Origin: Prevotellaceae bacterium
GTDB lineage: Bacteria; Bacteroidota; Bacteroidia; Bacteroidales; UBA932
Length of the DNA stretch: 14,616 nt
Reading direction: 5' to 3'
NCBI GenBank assembly: GCA_031268055.1
Contig: JAIRXY010000092.1
Location: 1 to 14,616 of the forward strand
Shown here: positions 12,502 to 14,616 of the stretch, piece after piece
Layout of the letters: each line of letters starts with the position of its first letter
How positions within the stretch are numbered: the first letter of the stretch is position 1
The notes under the pieces: model-generated
Told to the model about the DNA's origin: nothing
The model's input: the letters and a program-made list of their open reading frames with translations, nothing else
Database searches by the model: none
Program-made: the position numbers and the translations under genes

Positions 12502-13595
12502 GCGCTTACGAGCTTTGCATCTATCTGATAGATTTGTTCAACGTTGCAAATAACCGGAACAACGCGCGCCTGCGAAGTGGTATGTTCGGAAAGCGAGGGC
12601 TTGTTTTCGCGATATTTTGAGACTAAAATGTAATCGTCGGCGGTTTGGTAGGAAACGCCCGCTACGGGGTGGTTTTGCTCTGCCAGGCGCGCCCACATCA
12701 AAACGCCAACTTGCGGCGTGGCGGTTAAAATAACCTTTCCCTCGCTCCACGGCGTAACGACGGTGCGTACCCCGTTTTTTTCGTTGATGATTTTTCGGTC
12801 AACAATGGTGATTTGGAATTTGTAGCGGCTGTCCGCTTTCAGGGCGGCGTTAACCTTTTCCAAGCTCGGAACGGGCACAATCGCGCTGTTGAGAAATCCG
12901 ATTGAGAAAGCGAAGAACTCCTTTACCTGCGTTGTCTTTGCGAAGCTGTCAAAGGTAACGTCATCCATGTACACGTGGGCAACTTTGTTCCCATCCGCCT
13001 TTGCCTTCTGCAAGGCTTGGCGAATATCGTCCAGCGGCTTTGCGGCTACGTCGCTCCAAGCGGCGGAAACGCCAAATTTGTTGGCGTCAAAGTATCTGTA
13101 ATCGAGGCGAACGCTCGTACCTACGTTTTCGGTGTCATCAACTGCGGCCACGCCCGTGGATAGCCCCTCCAAAAAGGTTTTTTCCATAAGCTCGAAAATG
13201 CCGGTAATAACCGTTGCCGTGTCCTGAAGCAGCTTTGCCGAAATCTCCAAATCGCTCATTTTCTGAGCAATCATGGCATCAATATCGGATAGCTGCTTTT
13301 CGTTTAGCCAAAGCTCCATGCCCGACTTTACAATATCGCCCGACGCCTTTCCCATCGACGGGCGGCGCTTGAGCGGCAATGAAGAATCCATTGCTACGTA
13401 ATCAGCAGAAACTCTCGTGTTTAACATGCTGATTGCATCCCACTTTCCGCTTGTGGAGTATTCTTTGCGGAGCATGGCTTTGAACATGTACGTCAAATCC
13501 TGCCCGCTGTTCTTTCCGTTAAGCGTTTCTATGGTTTTGACAACAACCCCCTTGAGGTATTTGTCAACTATCTGTGCGTATAAGCTACTTTCCAT
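12498..13595 (-). CDS. Major capsid protein (HK97-fold, gpE-like)
   Basis: This 365-residue protein has the length and placement of a major capsid protein, downstream of scaffold and decoration genes and upstream of connectors. The N-terminal third is helical and charged. The C-terminal part carries the pattern typical of gpE-like capsid proteins: VVTPWSEGKVILTATPQVG (about 282-300), LMWARLAEQNHPVAGVSYQ (about 302-320), DDYILVSKYRENKPSLSEHT (about 323-342), then SQARVVPVICNVEQIYQID. It forms the icosahedral shell. The gene begins 2 bases after the decoration gene stop, and its stop overlaps the next start. Recognition is by pattern; I did not align it to a reference. Confidence 0.88.
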   Translation of the reverse strand: MESSLYAQIVDKYLKGVVVKTIETLNGKNSGQDLTYMFKAMLRKEYSTSGKWDAISMLNTRVSADYVAMDSSLPLKRRPSMGKASGDIVKSGMELWLNEKQLSDIDAMIAQKMSDLEISAKLLQDTATVITGIFELMEKTFLEGLSTGVAAVDDTENVGTSVRLDYRYFDANKFGVSAAWSDVAAKPLDDIRQALQKAKADGNKVAHVYMDDVTFDSFAKTTQVKEFFAFSIGFLNSAIVPVPSLEKVNAALKADSRYKFQITIVDRKIINEKNGVRTVVTPWSEGKVILTATPQVGVLMWARLAEQNHPVAGVSYQTADDYILVSKYRENKPSLSEHTTSQARVVPVICNVEQIYQIDAKLVSA

Positions 13596-13597
13596 CG

Positions 13598-14236
13598 TTA
13601 ATCCTCCCTGAAATCAATTAAGGGCAAGGCCGCTTTTACGGCTGCCAGAATGTTACCCATAGGATACGGGGCCGCTGCCGGGTTTACCGTTCCATGTACC
13701 ATAATCCCCGCGAGGGGCCTCTTTGTTAGTATGCTTGCAATGAGAATGCCTGCATATTCGTGTCCTTCGGGCAAAGAGCCGTAACCGGCTGCGTTTACCG
13801 ATGCTACTGCTACGGAGAATTCGACGCCTCCGGCAATACCGGTAAGCACGTCTCCTGCCTGATAGCCTTTGCCGCCGTTTGCGGCTCCTATGTCCGTTAC
13901 TGCATTACCGGTAACGCCAACGTTTGCTGAGGCTCCGCTGCCGCTTCCGCCGCTCAAAGCAACTTCGAGGTAATTCCCGTCAGTGGCTCCGCTGCTGCCG
14001 CCGGTAATGGCTCCAAATGTGGCTATGGCATTATCGCCGGTAACGGGCATTGGCTTGTACTCCTTTGCCGCCGTTTCCTTGATAATGACGTGCCCCGCCT
14101 TGATGACTTCCGGAGCGAATCCGGCGGTGTCAAGGGTGCGCCCACCGCGCACGGTCAGCAAGTTATCCACGATAACGATGTTGTCGTTTCCGGTGATTAC
14201 CTCCTGTGGCTCGTTCGTTAAGTTTGCTACTGCCAT
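13598..14236 (-). CDS. Capsid decoration-like protein with an inserted Gly-rich beta module
   Basis: This 212-residue protein starts at MAVANLTNEP (ATG 14236). The open frame continues upstream, but that part overlaps the scaffold gene and looks non-coding. Residues 1 to about 65 (NIVIVDNLLTVRGGRTLD, IKAGHVIIKE, YKPMPV) and about 153-212 (SLPEGHEYAGILIAS, RPLAGIMVHGTVN, AAPYPM) read as two halves of a small head-decoration-type beta barrel. Between them, about 66-152, is a Gly/Ser/Ala-rich insert (GGSGSGASANVGVTGNAVTD, GGKGYQAGDVLTG, FSVAVASV). This resembles a module that recurs in many phage surface proteins. The barrel would bind the capsid exterior and the insert could project outward. 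The gene precedes the capsid gene by 2 bases. Decoration role is inferred from fold pattern and order. Confidence 0.72.
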   Translation of the reverse strand: MAVANLTNEPQEVITGNDNIVIVDNLLTVRGGRTLDTAGFAPEVIKAGHVIIKETAAKEYKPMPVTGDNAIATFGAITGGSSGATDGNYLEVALSGGSGSGASANVGVTGNAVTDIGAANGGKGYQAGDVLTGIAGGVEFSVAVASVNAAGYGSLPEGHEYAGILIASILTKRPLAGIMVHGTVNPAAAPYPMGNILAAVKAALPLIDFRED

Positions 14237-14286
14237 TTTTTTTGTTGAAAATTTAGTTGTTACTACTCTCTTTTTTCCAATCACGC

Positions 14287-14616
14287 TCAAATGCCCATCT
14301 TCTCCATTATGGCGCTTATTTCTTGGTCTGTGGCCTCCTTTCCGCCGCCGCTTGGGTCGGCAACAGTGGGGCGGCCGTATGCGCTCAATCCTGAGTCGGC
14401 TGCGCCTTGGTTGGCGATTTTTACGTCGGCTTCTGTTTCGGTCAAGTACTCCGTAAACGCATCTTCCGTGGCAAACGTCATTCTTGCAAAGTCTTTTAGC
14501 GCCTTGGCTTTGAAGCTTTCGTCCCTGCAATCTTTCAGCTTGTCGGTTAGGGTTTGGAGCCTTGATTTTGCCACATTTCCGGCCTCAAACGCTGCCACTT
14601 TTTCAAGTAGCGGCTT
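14287..14616 (-). CDS. Putative capsid scaffold protein, C-terminal part (5' end outside window)
   Basis: The frame is open to the right edge of the window, so only the last 109 residues are visible. A GTG at 14598 is in frame, but reading continues upstream through LLEK with no stop, so it is probably internal. The visible part is helical and charged (SRLQTLTDKLKDC, FKAKALKDFARMTF, AFTEYLTETEADVKIAN). A Gly/Ser/Pro-rich linker follows (PTVADPSGGGKEA), then a short terminal helix, DQEISAIMEKMGI. A charged helical body with a C-terminal capsid-binding helix is typical of scaffold proteins, and the location upstream of the decoration and capsid genes agrees. A protease-scaffold fusion cannot be excluded because the N-terminus is missing. 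Confidence 0.65.
   Translation of the reverse strand, partial: KPLLEKVAAFEAGNVAKSRLQTLTDKLKDCRDESFKAKALKDFARMTFATEDAFTEYLTETEADVKIANQGAADSGLSAYGRPTVADPSGGGKEATDQEISAIMEKMGI

Noticed and set aside
14248..14280. Possible minus-strand promoter (TAAATTTT with TTG 22 bases upstream) before the decoration gene
   Set aside because: The -7 box lacks the final G of TAnnTTTG and the spacing is slightly long. Any A/T-rich leader in this operon would give a similar match.
14237..14530. N-terminal extension of the decoration protein to an upstream ATG at 14530
   Set aside because: The added 98 residues are Arg/Lys/Cys-rich and lie over the putative scaffold gene in another frame. The ATG at 14236 begins a protein with a normal composition right after an A-rich leader.

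Overview
This window holds the head-to-tail structural module of a tailed phage or prophage with a long non-contractile tail (siphovirus-like), most likely infecting a member of the Bacteroidetes. Three things point there. The capsid, connector and tail proteins resemble, from memory, those of gut Bacteroides/Parabacteroides phages. Genes are led by A/T-rich stretches instead of clear Shine-Dalgarno sites. The one gene on the + strand is preceded by a TAnnTTTG box, the Bacteroidetes -7 promoter element. No tail-sheath gene is present. Integration cannot be judged: there is no integrase, terminase, portal or att site in view.

Layout, reading the minus strand from right to left. Head: C-terminal part of a putative scaffold protein (14287-14616, cut by the window edge), a decoration-like protein with an inserted Gly-rich module (13598-14236), the major capsid protein (12498-13595), a small capsid-adjacent protein (12214-12501), a head-tail connector (11867-12178), a head-closure protein (11480-11866) and a tail-completion protein (11056-11472). 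Tail: major tail protein (10523-11035), an intrinsic terminator (10451-10491), first tail-assembly chaperone (9839-10420), second chaperone segment without an obvious start codon and in the -1 frame (9618-9803), tape measure (5584-9621), a conserved beta-rich protein of unknown role (5031-5591), a LamG-Dit-PKD distal tail protein (3866-5071) and a 1076-residue tail hub/fibre protein (623-3853). Most genes abut or overlap by a few bases, so this is one late operon with translational coupling.

The left end is different. A predicted lipoprotein (164-622, + strand) has its own promoter, is AT-rich, and ends exactly where the tail-fibre gene ends, with stop codons back to back and no terminator between. 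The last ~110 codons of the tail-fibre gene are equally AT-rich, while the rest of that gene is GC-rich, so tip and lipoprotein look like a later acquisition, perhaps a linked one. A + strand intrinsic terminator at 35-71 closes a transcription unit outside the window.

The best leads are (1) the chaperone pair at 9618-9860, which looks like a lambda G/GT-type -1 programmed frameshift but lacks a canonical slippery heptamer; (2) the AT-rich receptor-tip/lipoprotein pair; and (3) the unusual domain insertions and fusions in the decoration and distal tail proteins. Family assignments rest on recognition of sequence patterns by eye; no database search was run.
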